A stretch of DNA of 5,161 nt, from positions 1 through 5,161 of the forward strand of contig CALBTQ010000861.1 of assembly GCA_937967875.1 (NCBI GenBank). The letters are read 5' to 3'. Position 1 is the first letter of the stretch, and each line of letters opens with the position of its first letter. The notes below the pieces were generated by a model. It did no database searches, was not told where the DNA came from, and saw only the letters and a program-made list of their open reading frames with translations. Source of the stretch: an uncultured Pseudomonadota bacterium. Its GTDB lineage: Bacteria; Lernaellota; Lernaellaia; Lernaellales; Lernaellaceae. This document shows positions 4,965 to 5,161 of the stretch, in pieces. The position numbers and the translations under genes are program-made.

Positions 4965-5133
4965 AGCCGATAAGTCCCGGAGGGGTGGAAGGTCAGAATC
5001 GCGGCTCGCGCGCGTTCACCCTCGACTTCTTCCTGAAGCCGATAAGCCCCGGAGGGGCGGAAGGTCAGTAGCGAAGGGCGATAGCCCTGGAAATCACGGC
5101 CTACCTAGAGCCGACAAGCCCCGGAGGGGCGGA
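4965..5133 (+). repeat. three copies of a hairpin repeat with exact 72-bp period
   Basis: Copies start at 4965, 5037 and 5109, each exactly 72 bp after the last. The first two are 32 nt long (4965-4996, 5037-5068) and differ only at C/T positions. The third matches for 25 nt (to 5133) and then diverges. The intervening sequences (4997-5036 and 5069-5108) are both 40 nt and unrelated to each other, except that the second holds a hairpin AGGGC-GATA-GCCCT (5075-5088). Each copy contains a GCCCC-GGA-GGGGC hairpin (5046-5058, 5118-5130; in copy one GTCCC-GGA-GGGGT, 4974-4986). No gene is seen from 4842 to the window end. An interspersed intergenic repeat family is the preferred reading; a short degenerate CRISPR array is the alternative. 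No cas gene is in view. Confidence 0.75.
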
Positions 5134-5161
5134 GGAATCTTTGATAATTCGCATCAGATCG

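Noticed and set aside
4965..5133. Firm CRISPR call
   Set aside because: Only three repeats, sequence variation between copies, a hairpin within one spacer, and no cas gene in view.
4965..5161. Reading of the 72-bp repeats as a repetitive protein (EPISPGGxEGQ-like units of 24 residues)
   Set aside because: The period is a multiple of three and the frame is partly open, but a TAG lies at 5069-5071, there is no start codon with a ribosome site, and it follows a strong terminator. The DNA hairpin explains the conservation better.

Overview
This 5.2-kb window looks like ordinary chromosome from a GC-rich Gram-negative bacterium. It holds a tRNA cluster in the classic proteobacterial order, a lipoprotein-type SppA peptidase, and a small membrane protein with TonB-like EP/KP repeats. 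It would fit a deltaproteobacterium-like lineage or a related candidate phylum, but no gene here fixes the taxon. No plasmid, phage or transposase gene is visible.

Layout, left to right. Positions 1-381 (minus strand) hold tRNA-Thr(TGT), tRNA-Tyr(GTA) and the 5' part of tRNA-Gly(TCC), which runs off the left edge. They are read in that order from an exact-consensus promoter (TTGACA, 16 bp, TATAAT) at 416-443. The order matches the start of the E. coli thrU-tyrU-glyT-thrT-tufB operon, so a second tRNA-Thr and an EF-Tu gene are predicted beyond position 1. Positions 485-3730 (minus strand) hold a tightly packed five-gene operon. In transcription order it encodes an unrecognised 209-aa protein, a 132-aa single-membrane-segment protein with EP then KP repeats, a 340-aa ClpX-like AAA+ ATPase without the N-terminal zinc domain, a RimI-like GNAT acetyltransferase, and a YfcE-like metallophosphoesterase. 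The genes overlap by 4 bp or are separated by 5-6 bp. A divergent intergenic region (3731-3848) separates this operon from sppA on the plus strand (3849-4841), which ends at a strong intrinsic terminator (4864-4898). The last 260 bases hold no gene. They carry three copies of a hairpin-forming repeat with an exact 72-bp period.

The genes do not form a recognised pathway. The likely theme is protein quality control near or at the membrane: a ClpX-type unfoldase beside a membrane protein, with a membrane-bound peptidase facing it. This link is inferred from gene position only. The items most worth following up are the ClpX-like protein with changed ClpP-docking and substrate loops together with its two unknown operon partners, and the 72-bp-periodic repeat cluster after sppA.
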